Shown here in pieces: positions 37,993 through 48,179 of a stretch of 64,000 nucleotides of DNA. Source of the DNA: Saprospiraceae bacterium (lineage in GTDB: Bacteria; Bacteroidota; Bacteroidia; Chitinophagales; Saprospiraceae); contig JADJVK010000012.1 in assembly GCA_016710625.1 (NCBI GenBank), forward strand, positions 69,369 through 133,368, in the 5' to 3' direction. The position numbers and the translations under genes were made by a program. The notes under the pieces are model-generated. The model saw only the letters and a program-made list of their open reading frames with translations. It made no database searches and was not told the origin of the DNA. Each line of letters opens with the position of its first letter. Positions within the stretch are counted from its first letter, which is position 1.

Positions 37993-39297
37993 CTATTTAA
38001 CAAACTTTAGTACTAAATTTGGTTTGATTGAGTGTTGATAATTACAATTATTGAATATTGCTAATCCGAATGGTTGATCCAATAGACTTGCAAAATTTAC
38101 ATCTTGTTTCCATATACTGTTGGTATTTAATTTACGTTTAAATTCAATAACCCAACCAGAACCTGTGTGTACTCCTTTAGCAGTAATATCAGCTCTTCCT
38201 AAAGTTAAAGGAACTTCGATAAAGCTTGGGAAACATTTTGCACCAACACCTACTAGTCCAGCAACTTGTTGGTATTCAGGTTTACCATTTGGATCTATCG
38301 TTCCACCATCATAAGTTAAAACACCTGTGCTACTAATAGCAGTAACCTTTCTAGCCAATCCACCTGGTAATGTATCTTTCACATCAATATATGCAACATT
38401 AATTCCATCAGGAATAATCCAAGCTGGAACGTTAACATTTGATCCAGTACCATCTAGTTTCAAACTTACTCTATTATTTATTGGACCATTACTAGTGTTC
38501 GTATTATTGTTTTTATACGTTGTTGAAAAAGGCGTTGGAGGTGTCAAATCATCAAAATGACGACCGTTACCAGCTCCACCAACAGTATCTGTAACTGCAG
38601 GACCACCAGCCCAATCTTGATATTGGTCATCCATTTGACCATAAGGTAAATCTTTGTTTAAGTGTAACCACCACATATCAATTTTCTCATTGGCACCATT
38701 TGTATAGTGATTACCACTTTTGTTAGGCACCATCATACCAGCATAGTTTCTATAAGAATTGAATAAGTGACAACTTGCATAACAGGTTTGAGATGCAAAT
38801 TTTGGAGTAGAAAAATCAATATTCCATAACATTGCAAATTGGTCTTGACCAATTCCTTCTCTTATTTGTACTCCGTTTACATCGAACTGTCTAGCATTTG
38901 GCTCTTGTGCCCACAATTTAGTAGTTGGATTGAAATACCAAGGCTGCACTGTAGTTCCTTTTGAAGGGTCATTCCATTCAGCTAAGAAATAAATATTTTC
39001 ATTGTCGTACATTGAACGAATGGTATATTTATACTTATCGCCAACATAACCAGCAAACATACCATTTCCAGGATTTGGAACTTCAGTCTCACCAGTTAGT
39101 TTCTGAACGCCACTCCATGCATCATCGATTGTTCCATCAATAGTGGGTGCTGTAGTTGTAAATTTGGAGAATAATTCACTTCCAGTTGCAGTTGCAGTAT
39201 CTAATACTTGATCATCATGTGTGCAACTTACAAAATAAATGACAAAGGTTAAAAAAGCTGTAAATACCCAAAAGTATTTTGTTTTGATAATTTTCAT
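37993..39297 (-). CDS. Haem-binding EB_dh-like lipoprotein with CX3CH motif
   Basis: A 434-residue lipoprotein (FVSCTHDD lipobox) with an ethylbenzene-dehydrogenase/DMSO-reductase-gamma-like haem-binding domain: TIDGTIDDAWSGVQKL at the start, then YDNENIYFLAEWNDPS and the late strand VEFKRKL. An inserted TCYASCHLFNS gives a CX3CH motif. In known complexes this fold holds one b haem beside a molybdenum enzyme, but none is encoded here. First gene of the locus, behind a promoter with a perfect palindrome. Confidence 0.82.
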   Translation of the reverse strand: MKIIKTKYFWVFTAFLTFVIYFVSCTHDDQVLDTATATGSELFSKFTTTAPTIDGTIDDAWSGVQKLTGETEVPNPGNGMFAGYVGDKYKYTIRSMYDNENIYFLAEWNDPSKGTTVQPWYFNPTTKLWAQEPNARQFDVNGVQIREGIGQDQFAMLWNIDFSTPKFASQTCYASCHLFNSYRNYAGMMVPNKSGNHYTNGANEKIDMWWLHLNKDLPYGQMDDQYQDWAGGPAVTDTVGGAGNGRHFDDLTPPTPFSTTYKNNNTNTSNGPINNRVSLKLDGTGSNVNVPAWIIPDGINVAYIDVKDTLPGGLARKVTAISSTGVLTYDGGTIDPNGKPEYQQVAGLVGVGAKCFPSFIEVPLTLGRADITAKGVHTGSGWVIEFKRKLNTNSIWKQDVNFASLLDQPFGLAIFNNCNYQHSIKPNLVLKFVK

Positions 39298-39371
39298 AAT
39301 TCAATTTTTAAATTAATTAACTCTTATAAACTAATCTTAAAAAGTAGCTACTAAATCGTAATTTATAAGTT

Positions 39372-39406
39372 CAAATTTAAGCATAAATAAAGATATTAAT
39401 ATCTTT
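39372..39406 (-). promoter_or_regulatory. Redox-locus promoter with 18-bp palindrome
   Basis: On the minus strand a -7 box TAAATTTG (39379-39372) matches the Bacteroidota consensus. Ten bases upstream, AAAGATATTAATATCTTT (39389-39406) is a perfect palindrome overlapping the expected -33 region. A dimeric regulator would block or activate transcription there. Start codon is 75 bases downstream. Confidence 0.6.
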
Positions 39407-39805
39407 TTATCTGTAAATTTTTAATTTTTCAGCCATTTTTTTTAATTTTTTTTTAATAATTAATTTTAATAATCAGCATTAAATTTTATGAATAATTCGT
39501 CATTCTAAGTGCCTATTATTTGATATTTTACATTAATACATCTTTATAATATTTTATTTTGATAATTAAATTTTTTACAAAACAATATTTATACATAAAA
39601 ATTATTAAATGTTGTAACATATATTGATCAAAAAAATTTAAAATATTTATCAAATATTTATTTATTTTGATTTTAAGCTACTTAGAATCAATATAAATAG
39701 GGAGGGTATATAAAGCTAGAAATAAATTAACTTAGCTAAAATATAGTAGCTATTTCGATGATTTTAAAATTGACGCAATCCTTCATTAATCAAATTAAGT
39801 AAATA
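39407..39805. other. AT-rich intergenic region upstream of the redox locus
   Basis: About 400 bases of extreme A+T content with many poly-A/T runs between the redox locus promoter and the DinB gene end. No ORF or stable hairpin was recognised. It may bend DNA at the promoter. Confidence 0.55.
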
Positions 39806-40300
39806 TCAATTTAGAAACTTATTTTTGGAACGAGATATCCAGGTAGGTTCGTAATTTATTGTTTGGCGTAGATATAAATTTAATTGTGCCGTATGATGTT
39901 GGACATGCCTCATATTATTCAGAATTTGTTCGAAAAAGGAATAATCTCTATAGTGATTTACAAATCTTAATTTTGCTTTTTCCTCCGTAAAATTCAATAA
40001 ATATTCATGGCATTTTTTTCTGCTAAATTTCAGATAATCTAATAGCTCCTTTTTGTTATAGACCCTTGCAGGCAGTAAGCCATCTGGACTCAGTTCATCC
40101 AAATTAAATGGGCTAGGTGGGCTAAAATGTACTGGGTCTTCTGATAGGTAGTAGTCTAAAAAAAATAAGGTATGATAGGCAATATGCCAGAATTTGAAAT
40201 CTGTATTCCACAACTCCTCAGGGCAATCGATAATTGATTGCTCTAACATATCAATAGCTGCCCCAAATTGGTCCCAAATTACTTCATTTTCTAGCGTCAT
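39806..40300 (-). CDS. DinB family protein
   Basis: A 164-residue DinB-type four-helix protein with His residues at FWHIAYHTLFFLDYYL (near residue 38) and MRHVQHHTAQLNLYL (near 132), the usual metal triad. It lies 7 bp after the adenine deaminase-like gene, probably in one transcript with it and the VOC protein. Substrate unknown. Confidence 0.87.
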   Translation of the reverse strand: MTLENEVIWDQFGAAIDMLEQSIIDCPEELWNTDFKFWHIAYHTLFFLDYYLSEDPVHFSPPSPFNLDELSPDGLLPARVYNKKELLDYLKFSRKKCHEYLLNFTEEKAKLRFVNHYRDYSFFEQILNNMRHVQHHTAQLNLYLRQTINYEPTWISRSKNKFLN

Positions 40301-40307
40301 CTAATTC

Positions 40308-41327
40308 TCAAAATTGGTTGTAATATTCCTTAATTTGACTTTGCCAGAATTTTTTCTCCTCTTCCGTAAGAAAACTTGCTTCAAATCCATTTTTGGCTAG
40401 TTTACAAATATCTGATTTGGAAAGATAGAGGGCATCAATAACTGCAATAAAATTGTCGTTCATATAACCGCCGAAATAAGCTGGGTCATCTGAATTTATG
40501 GTGACGAGCAACCCCAGATCCATCATTTTCTTCAATGGATGCTCATGCATATCTTTCACCACTTTTAATTTCAAATTGGATAAAGGGCAAACAGTTAGTC
40601 CCATTTTTCTATTCGCCAATTCTTGCACCAGCAATGAATCTTCCAAACATCGATTACCATGATCCAATCGATCAATTTTCAACAAATCGAGTGCTTCCCA
40701 AATATATTCTGGCGGACCTTCTTCTCCACCATGTGCAAACAATTTGTAACCTTCCTTTGCAGATGCTTCAAAAACATGTTTGAATTTTGAGGGTGGATTG
40801 CCCATTTCAGATGAATCTAAGCCAACACCAAAAATCCATTCTTTGTAGGGCAAGGAGCTTTTTAGCGTCTCAAAAGCACTTGCCTCATCCAAATGACGCA
40901 AATAACTCATTATTAACTTGTAGGAAATATTTAACTTTGATTTTCCAGCTTCTAAAGCTGCATGAATTCCTTTAATTACAGTTTCGAAAGCAACGCCTCT
41001 TTCTGTATGGGTCTGTGGGTCAAAGAATATTTCCACATGAACTACATTTTCAGCATGCACTTTTTGAAGATAAGCCCAGGTCAAATCATAAAAATCTTGT
41101 TCGTGAATCAAAACACTTGCTCCAGCATAATAAATGTCGAGAAAGTCTTGTAAATTACTAAATTGATAAGCATTTCGAATAGCTTCCACCGAATCATAAG
41201 GCAATGCGATTTGGTTTCTTTGTGCAATTTCGAACATCAATTCTGGCTCGAATGTACCTTCAATATGCAAATGTAATTCTGCTTTAGGCAACCCATTAAC
41301 AAACTTTACAATATTCAATTCATTCAT
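40308..41327 (-). CDS. Adenosine/adenine deaminase family protein
   Basis: A 339-residue metal-dependent amidohydrolase. Zn ligands: ELHLHIEGTFEPEL near residue 16, FAHGGEEGPPEYI near 200 with the catalytic Glu, and INSDDPAYFGGY near 280. The opening HIEGT...PEL and the SNLKLKV segment fit adenine deaminase (Aah1-like) better than adenosine deaminase (HLDGS). It converts adenine to hypoxanthine and ammonia in purine salvage. Cytosolic. Between DinB and VOC genes on the same strand with short gaps. Confidence 0.9.
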   Translation of the reverse strand: MNELNIVKFVNGLPKAELHLHIEGTFEPELMFEIAQRNQIALPYDSVEAIRNAYQFSNLQDFLDIYYAGASVLIHEQDFYDLTWAYLQKVHAENVVHVEIFFDPQTHTERGVAFETVIKGIHAALEAGKSKLNISYKLIMSYLRHLDEASAFETLKSSLPYKEWIFGVGLDSSEMGNPPSKFKHVFEASAKEGYKLFAHGGEEGPPEYIWEALDLLKIDRLDHGNRCLEDSLLVQELANRKMGLTVCPLSNLKLKVVKDMHEHPLKKMMDLGLLVTINSDDPAYFGGYMNDNFIAVIDALYLSKSDICKLAKNGFEASFLTEEEKKFWQSQIKEYYNQF

Positions 41328-41337
41328 ACAAAATTAT

Positions 41338-41748
41338 TTATTTCATTTTTGAATAATCCATATAAAGGACATTCCAGCGATGATCATCCAAGTCAAGAAA
41401 TCCAAAACCATACAACCAACCTTGAGATAATTGTGGTTTTGAATACAATTTACCACCAGCACTTTCTACTTTTAGTGCCAATTCATCCACTTCAGCTATG
41501 GATTCTGCATCGAAAGAAATGAGTATTTCGTTGGATTGTTTGGAATCAGTAATTTCAGATTGAATAAAGCTTTGAAAAGTCTTTTTGGGAAACAACATAA
41601 TATTTATATTATTTTCACCAACAAAAACGGAAACCATATCTTCACTATTTTCAAATCTCGGGTTTATTTTGAAACCTATTGCTCTGAAAAATTCTCTAGA
41701 TTTAGCTAAATCATTTACTGGGAGATTAAACCAAACTTCTTTTACCAT
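41338..41748 (-). CDS. VOC family (glyoxalase-like) protein
   Basis: A 136-residue protein with two beta-alpha-beta-beta-beta modules of the vicinal-oxygen-chelate fold: VWFNLPVNDLAKSREFFRAIGFK at the start and GWLYGFGFLDLDDHRWNVLYMD at the end. Members chelate a metal or act as binding proteins; the substrate is not predictable. It lies 10 bp before the deaminase gene. Confidence 0.87.
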   Translation of the reverse strand: MVKEVWFNLPVNDLAKSREFFRAIGFKINPRFENSEDMVSVFVGENNINIMLFPKKTFQSFIQSEITDSKQSNEILISFDAESIAEVDELALKVESAGGKLYSKPQLSQGWLYGFGFLDLDDHRWNVLYMDYSKMK

Positions 41749-41761
41749 AAATTATTGATAT

Positions 41762-42222
41762 TTAATCTATTCTATATTTCAATTGCATTCCATGGAGAAA
41801 ATTTCTCAGTATTTGGTCTTTACAAGGTCGATATTGTGGTTGGGAAGGGTTTCTGAAAAAAGCACTAATTTCATGTGCACTCACATTCAATTCAGCCAAT
41901 TTCAAAATCTGAATGAGGTCTTCGTCTTTCAAATTTAATGCTATTTTCAATTTCCTTAAAATCAGATTGTTGGTCAAAGTTTTTTCAGGCTTCGGTTGCT
42001 CTCCTTCTTTTTTACCTCTTTTTTTCACAATCAATCCATTCAGAAAAGTGGCTAATTTGATATCATGTAAACTTTGAAAATCTTCCTCTTCCTCTTTTTC
42101 AACCAATTCAAAATTTGCTCCTTCGTTACTGTCAGATCTGCCAATTTGAAAACCTCCATCATTTCTGCATCCGAAAAGTCAAAAGTGTATCGAATTCTAC
42201 GAAGTATATCGTTATTCAACAT
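41762..42222 (-). CDS. DUF1456 family protein (YehS-like), frame broken once
   Basis: Two DUF1456 repeats: MLNNDILRRIRYTFDFSDAEM ... ILNWLKK at the N-terminus and TNNLILRKLKIALNLKDEDLIQIL ... FRNPSQPQYRPCKDQILRNFLHG at the C-terminus. The frame is lost in the A5 run (plus-strand T5, 42095-42099): one more A restores ILNWLKKEEEEDFQSL. Open parts are 42255-42052 and 42106-41762. YehS-like proteins are ~150 residues, cytosolic, of unknown function; the joined length fits. Confidence 0.85.
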
Positions 42223-42393
42223 GTAAAAAAAATTTATTTTAATATTATTGCTCAAAATACAAAGTTGTTTTCATTAATTAAATCTTTCCTGAAAAGATGT
42301 TGGATGATTTTTATATTATTTCAAAAATAACTTAATAAAAAAATTCACGTCTAATAGATTGCACCACTCCCAATTGGTTATATTGGCGTCTGA

Positions 42394-44226
42394 ATGAGGA
42401 ATTATTTTGTTTTAATTTTCTGTATTATTCAAATATTCATTTGTGAAAAGAAAGCATATTCACAAAAAGATACTGCTGTGAATGAAGGCAATCACTTTTT
42501 GAAGACGATAAAAAAAGAGTTGATAGGGAAAATTAGCGAAAGTATCAGTATTGCAAATGTACCAGCAGATACCGTGATTAAAAATGATGTTTCCTTTCAA
42601 CGATATGAAGGTTTGATTATACGAAACATTTTCATCCAAGAAGTTAATTTTGGAAGTTCCATTTATAATACTACCCAAGTTAATAAAAACTTCTTAACTA
42701 GAATTGCAGACAAATTGCACTCAAAAACTAAGGAAAATATTATTCGAAAAAATCTATATTTTAAAGAAGGTGATGCTGTCTTCCCCTATTTGATTTCGGA
42801 TAATGAACGATTTTTAAGAGAGCTCCCTACCTTCAGGATGTGAGAATCAAGCTTTTGCCAGATACTACTTATAAATATGTTGATATTTTTATTATTGTGA
42901 AAGATGTACTTTCACTTAGGAGTAAATTTTTCGATTCAAAACGTGAAAAGTGGTGAACTGGAATTGAAAGATGAAAACCTATTTGGATATGGTGATAAGA
43001 TAAGTGGGAAAGTATATTATGATAATTCGAGAAAGAGTAAAATAGGCAAAGGCATCTCCTTTACGAAGCGAAACATATTGGGAACTTTTACTGATTTGAC
43101 GATGGGTTATCAAGATTATCAACCAGCTTTTAATAGTGGAAAAAGGGAGGAAACTATCTATTCCGTTGGAGTAAATAGACCTTTGGTCAATGCTTATTCC
43201 ACCTGGACTTACAACCTCACTGCAGCTTATCATTTGAATGTTAATCAATATTTTGGAGACTCTATTTTTAAAAATGAGCAAAAATATGATTATCAAGAGT
43301 TGGATTTATGGGCTGCCTATAATCTTGGTTCAAAAAATTTCTTGAATCCTAAAAATTCCAATAGGGTAAGGAAATATATTGCTGGCAGGTTTTTCAATAG
43401 TTTTTTTTATGACCTTCCAACTAAATATTATAGTGAATACAATAAACTTTATGCTGATATTATAGGCATTTTAGGGTCTTTCACTATTTCTAGACAAGAA
43501 TTTTATAAGGCGAGATTTATATATGGATTTGGCAGAAATGAGGATATTCCAGAAGGATATAATTTTTCAGTCATTGGCGGATATACGGATAAAGCTCAAA
43601 GAAATCGAAATTATGTGGGGGTAGAATATCAAAAAAACAAGTTCAATTCAAAGGGACATTACTTTAATTATGGTGCAAAATTCAGTACTTTCATCTATCA
43701 AGACAAGCTAGAAGACATCACTTTTTTTACGAATTTAGAATACTTCAGTCGATTGATGAAAATCAACGAAACTTGGAATCACCGACTTTTCTTGAGCAGC
43801 AGTTTTACTCGATTAGGCAACCTGACTTTGCACGACCCCTTAGTACTTAAAAGCAACTATGGCTTATTAGAATTCAACAATGGAAATATTACTGCTGAAT
43901 TGAGGGCTACTTTTAATGGCGAAGTGGTTTTTTTCAATAAATGGTCCTTCTATGGCTTCAAATTCGCCCCCTTTCTTTTTGCTGGTGCTAGTTTCCTCAC
44001 TCCTAGTCATCATGAACTCAACAAAACGGAAGGATATTCCAGTATTGGATTGGGCATAAGGAGCAGAAATGAAAACTTGATTTTTGGTACAATGCAACTA
44101 AAAGCTTTTTATTTCCCGAGAATCACTCAGGGAATGACAACTTTCAAATTGGATTTTGTCACCAACCTACGGTATCGTTATTCCAGCAATTTTGTGCATC
44201 GACCCGAATTTTTGGAAGTGAATTGA
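42394..44226 (+). CDS. POTRA/beta-barrel outer-membrane protein (BamA/TamA-like), with a local double frame break
   Basis: Signal peptide (CEKKAYSQ), a POTRA-like domain (YEGLIIRNIFIQEVNFG, NLYFKEGDAVFPYLISDNERFLRELPYL), then a large 16-strand-type barrel (NLFGYGDKISGKVYYDNSRKSK to LRYRYSSNFVHRP). Frame is lost at CCC 42825-42827 and regained at the A at 42918; between them VRIKLLPDTTYKYVDIFIIV is readable in a second frame. Upstream and downstream frames are identical, so two opposite one-base changes cancel. The family inserts or exports outer-membrane proteins. Convergent with the MFS gene, 7 bp apart. Confidence 0.82.
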
Positions 44227-44233
44227 TTGGTTA

Positions 44234-45565
44234 TCAATCCTTTTCCACGCCATCCTTCATCATCGGACTCACTATCAAAGCAATTACAATCAGTATCATC
44301 GGATATACCAAACCAATAAATGGTGCAAAGGTAGCTCCCACCAAAAGGTGCGTCTTTAGAAATTCTGTAATAAGAGGAGTCGCTCCTCCCAAAACTCCAT
44401 TACCCACATTATGGGTAAATCCCATACTTGTATATCGGGTTCTTCCTTCGAAAAATTCCATGACATAAACGCCCATCGGACCATAGACCAATGCACTTGC
44501 CAATGTGTTAATAAACGTCAAAAATATAAAAAGCAATAAGGTCGATAATGGTAATGAATGCAAAGTGGTCGATTGATCAGGATTGCCTAACAAATGAAAA
44601 AAGTAGAAGGAAATGGGGATAGAAAAGGCACCAAGCCATAGTCCCATGTAAATGATTTTTCTTCTACCATATTGATCGCTCCACTTTGCAGTTAATTGGA
44701 AAAAAGGAGCGCCTAAAAGCAAAGCGACAGCTAAAATAATCAAGCTGGTGTGCTCCTCTATTTTCATTGCTCTTTGCAAAAAATATAAGGTGACGAATTG
44801 TGCGGTTTGCATGATGGTACTTTGTGCTGCATTTCCGCCAAAAATGATGGCTACAATTTTTTTCCATGTTTGCCGATCGCCCAAACTGTCTTTTACTGGC
44901 GATTTCGATAGAGTATTAGAAACCCTTAGCTGCTCAAAAACAGGTGTTTCCGCCATCTTTTTTCGAATGAAATAGGAGAAAATAACCAATATACTACTCG
45001 ATAAAAAAGGAATCCGCCACCCCCACTGATTGAAATCATCCACTGACATCATTGACTGCACAGCAATCACCACCGACAAACAAAGCAACAACCCAATTGG
45101 AACAGTAGCTTGGATGAAGCCTGTGTAAAAGCCTCTCTTTTCTTTAGGTGCATTTTCAGAAACATAGATGATGGCACCTGAGTATTCCCCACTGAGGGCA
45201 AAACCCTGAATCAGCCGAAACATCAATAACAAAATGGGTGCAAACCAGCCGATTTGCTGAAAAGTTGGAATGAGCCCAATCAAAAATGTGGCACCTCCCA
45301 TCAACAATAACGACAGCAAAAAGGACTTTTTTCTTCCTTGCCGATCGCCCATACTACCAAAAAATAAAGAGCCCAAGGGTCTAATAAAAAAGGATGATCC
45401 CACAATTGCTAAAGTTTCCAAAAAGTAGGTGTCATTCCCACTAGGAAACAGCTGATTGCTTAGGCCTTTTGCCAAAATTATCGCTAAATATAAATCGTAC
45501 CATTCCAGCAAAGTACCAGTGGCAGAAGCAATAATCGCCAACCTCATTTTTTTGTTTTCAACCAT
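44234..45565 (-). CDS. MHS family MFS transporter (metabolite:H+ symporter)
   Basis: A 443-residue, 12-helix transporter. The MHS signatures are clear: LEWYDLYLAI in TM1, FFGSMGDRQGRKKSF in loop 2-3, GFALSGEYSGAIIYVSENAPKEKRGFYTGF in TM4-5, and DQYGRRKIIY in loop 8-9. Relatives import proline, betaine, alpha-ketoglutarate or dicarboxylates; which one cannot be read. Monocistronic, ending 7 bp from the convergent barrel protein. Confidence 0.92.
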   Translation of the reverse strand: MVENKKMRLAIIASATGTLLEWYDLYLAIILAKGLSNQLFPSGNDTYFLETLAIVGSSFFIRPLGSLFFGSMGDRQGRKKSFLLSLLLMGGATFLIGLIPTFQQIGWFAPILLLMFRLIQGFALSGEYSGAIIYVSENAPKEKRGFYTGFIQATVPIGLLLCLSVVIAVQSMMSVDDFNQWGWRIPFLSSSILVIFSYFIRKKMAETPVFEQLRVSNTLSKSPVKDSLGDRQTWKKIVAIIFGGNAAQSTIMQTAQFVTLYFLQRAMKIEEHTSLIILAVALLLGAPFFQLTAKWSDQYGRRKIIYMGLWLGAFSIPISFYFFHLLGNPDQSTTLHSLPLSTLLLFIFLTFINTLASALVYGPMGVYVMEFFEGRTRYTSMGFTHNVGNGVLGGATPLITEFLKTHLLVGATFAPFIGLVYPMILIVIALIVSPMMKDGVEKD

Positions 45566-45666
45566 CTACAAATGTAAAAAATGTGTAGGAGAAAATAATG
45601 AAAAAATTGTTGATACTGAATTTTTGGGAGTTGTTACTTTTAATTGTTGATTTGTTGATTTGTTTT

Positions 45667-45703
45667 TCACGAATTTTCGGGAGTTGATCCCGATTTTTCG
45701 TGA
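45667..45703. repeat. Long hairpin between MFS and TonB receptor genes
   Basis: TCACGAA...TCGGGA (loop GTTGA) TCCCGA...TTCGTGA forms a two-part stem with short internal bulges. It lies beyond the TonB receptor gene end and is preceded by GTTGATTT repeats. It may be a terminator for the TonB gene or an intergenic repeat. Confidence 0.5.
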
Positions 45704-45806
45704 GTTTAATTGATTAGAAGGCTTGTAATTTACTTTTTTAAATCATTATGTTCTGACTAAAGTCCGAACTCCAATAAAATGGATAAATTTCAAATCATTT
45801 CTACCC

Positions 45807-48051
45807 CTAACTTTCCTTTTTCAAACGAAATCTTGCACCAATATAAAACTCTCTTCCTCTGGTGGGTCCCCATACAAAGGAGGTGTCGAAATGTTGCCCA
45901 AAGGGGTTTTGGTAACCGACGATGGGGCGTTGTTGCCTGAAGTCAAAAATGTTTTCACAACCTCCAAATACCTCGATTGAATTGAAAATATGGGTGTACT
46001 GCAAACTCAAAGTAGCATATGGCTTGGAAGTCTCAGCTTGCTGATATTCAACAGGTAAGCCACCAGAATCTGGCAGCCTTTGCTCTCCGTACCAATGCAT
46101 ATTGGCATCAATTTGCCATAATGGCTTTTGGGAATGCAAACTAGCGACAGCCAAAAAACGGTGTTTTGCATTGTATGGCAAAGCTTTTTTTTATTCCATT
46201 TATAGTCCTCGAAACATCCAAATAATTATAAGCAAATCTCAGATTGAGCTGCTGATTTGTGTTGGCACTCAACTCGGCTTGAAAACCATTAGAAACGGAG
46301 GGTTGGGTGAAATTAGCAATAATTGCTTTTCGGCTATCTGTATCATAATCTGGAAAAAACTGGTTCTGGAAAGCGGTGTGGTAGTAGTCCACTGACGCCA
46401 CAAAATCAGTCGATTTCCATATCCATTTTTGAGTAGCATTCACCCCAAAATTGATGGATTTTTCAGGATTTAACTTTTCTGCAAAAACCAAATCTCTGTT
46501 GCTGGTCAATAAATTGATATTTTCGGAAAAGAGATTAACCGTTCGCCAACCAGTTCCAAAAGAAGCTCTTAAATCGGTATTTTCCGTTGCCATATATTTC
46601 ACTAAAACTCTTGGCGTCAAATACCAACCAAATGTGTTGTGATGATCAGCTCGAATGCCCGTAATCACTGTAAATTTTTGAGAATTATAAATATTTTCAA
46701 CGAAAACTCCTGGTATTTTTTCTAACTTTTCATAAGTGCCTCCGAAAGTTCTTTTCACAGTATCTGAGCTAAATTTGATATTTTCTTGAATATCCAAATA
46801 ACGAAAAGAAATCCCAGTTTTTAAGTCATGTTGCTTTTTTGGTCCATAAAACAATTCATATTGGAGGTTGGAATATAAGTGGTTTTGATTGGCTTTGTAA
46901 TTCAATACACCAAACCAAGAATTCTGAAAATGCTGTACACTACTAGCTAATAAACTAATTTTCTGATTGTCATCAAATCTATAACCAGACTTTGTAAATA
47001 ACTCAGGTTGAGTGAATTGCACCACTTGTCCGTAATTTTTGGTACTCCCCTTTTCAGTATCTGGGTCGAAGGACGTTTGTCCACCAATCCTTTTTTCATC
47101 CACAAATCGAGCTCCGATAAATGTGCTAAAACCCAGCTCATTTTCTTTCTTATAGCGCCATTTATTATAAAAAGAATAACGAGTTAACAGAGGCAAATCC
47201 AAAAAGTTATCCTGATCTCTATCAAACTTATTCCCTGGCTGAGAGCTATGAATTGCCAGATAATTGGTCCACTTTTCTTTATTAATGGCGACCCCGGCAT
47301 TGAGGTGTTTTTCGCCAAATTGATTTAGGAGCACATCTCCAGTAAATGGCTCAGCAGTGCCTCCTTCCCTCGGGAAAACTGTAATTTGACCGACCATGTT
47401 TTCATATCCTTGTAGCACACTATTCGCTCCCTTCACCACCCAAATATTTTCGACCATACTGCCGGGCAAAGTACTGATACCGTAGGTATAAGTCAGCCCT
47501 TGAATGAGTGGCAACCCATCCACCAACACCTGATTGTAAACGCCGCTAAGCCCTAAAATTCGCAATTCTTTTGAATTGGTGAGTATATTGGTGGTTTGCG
47601 GCTGAACGGTACTTTGTGTCTCAAAACAACCTGCTAAATCGCAACAAGCTGCTTTTCGGAGCTCACTTCTGTTGATAATTTCGGTTTTGATGGGAAGGAG
47701 TTGTGAAATGAAAGCACCACTTGATCGGTCATATATTTTGACTTCTTGCAGGGTGACATTGGCGTTCATTTTGAAAGCCCAATAGGAGTGTAAATCATCA
47801 AATTCGAAGGTATCTCTAGCCCCAGAAAAAGAGCCAACCAACTTGAAAGGCAAATGAACAGTATCGGGTGGAAATGTGATTTCAAAAATCCCTTTTTCGT
47901 TTGCAATTGCCCCAATTTCAGTACCCAACCACCTGACACTAGAAAAGGGTAACAATTGGTCGTTCAAATCGGTTACTTCGCCTTTGAAAATAGGCTGAGC
48001 AAATAAGCTTGAAATTAATGCAAAAAATAGGGCGGTGAAAATACTTTTCAT
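45807..48051 (-). CDS. TonB-dependent outer-membrane receptor, frame broken once
   Basis: About 740 residues once joined. Signal peptide (ISSLFAQ), a carboxypeptidase-like N-terminal domain (FKGEVTDLNDQLLPFSSVRWLGTEIGAI), plug domain (ELRILGLSGVYNQVLVDGLPLIQGLTYTYG, with the ACCDLAGCFETQ cysteine motif), then the barrel ending GREFYIGARFRLKKES. Frame is lost in a T8 run (plus strand 46185-46192); seven would join YLDVSRTINGIKKA to LPYNAKHRFLAVASL. Ligand probably a metal complex or cofactor, inferred from the Cys motif only. Confidence 0.87.
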
Positions 48052-48179
48052 ATATAAAATATTACCCATCAAAGATACAAGAAGTAGGAGAAGATTGGGT
48101 TGTAATTCACTAATTCTTGCTTATTAGAATTACAATTTCTACATATTTGTTATATTTATCCAAAATTTAATTGTACAAA

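Noticed and set aside
42904..44226. Second half of the barrel protein as a separate gene
   Set aside because: Its start lacks a signal peptide and the missing piece is readable in a second frame just upstream, so it belongs to the gene starting at 42394.
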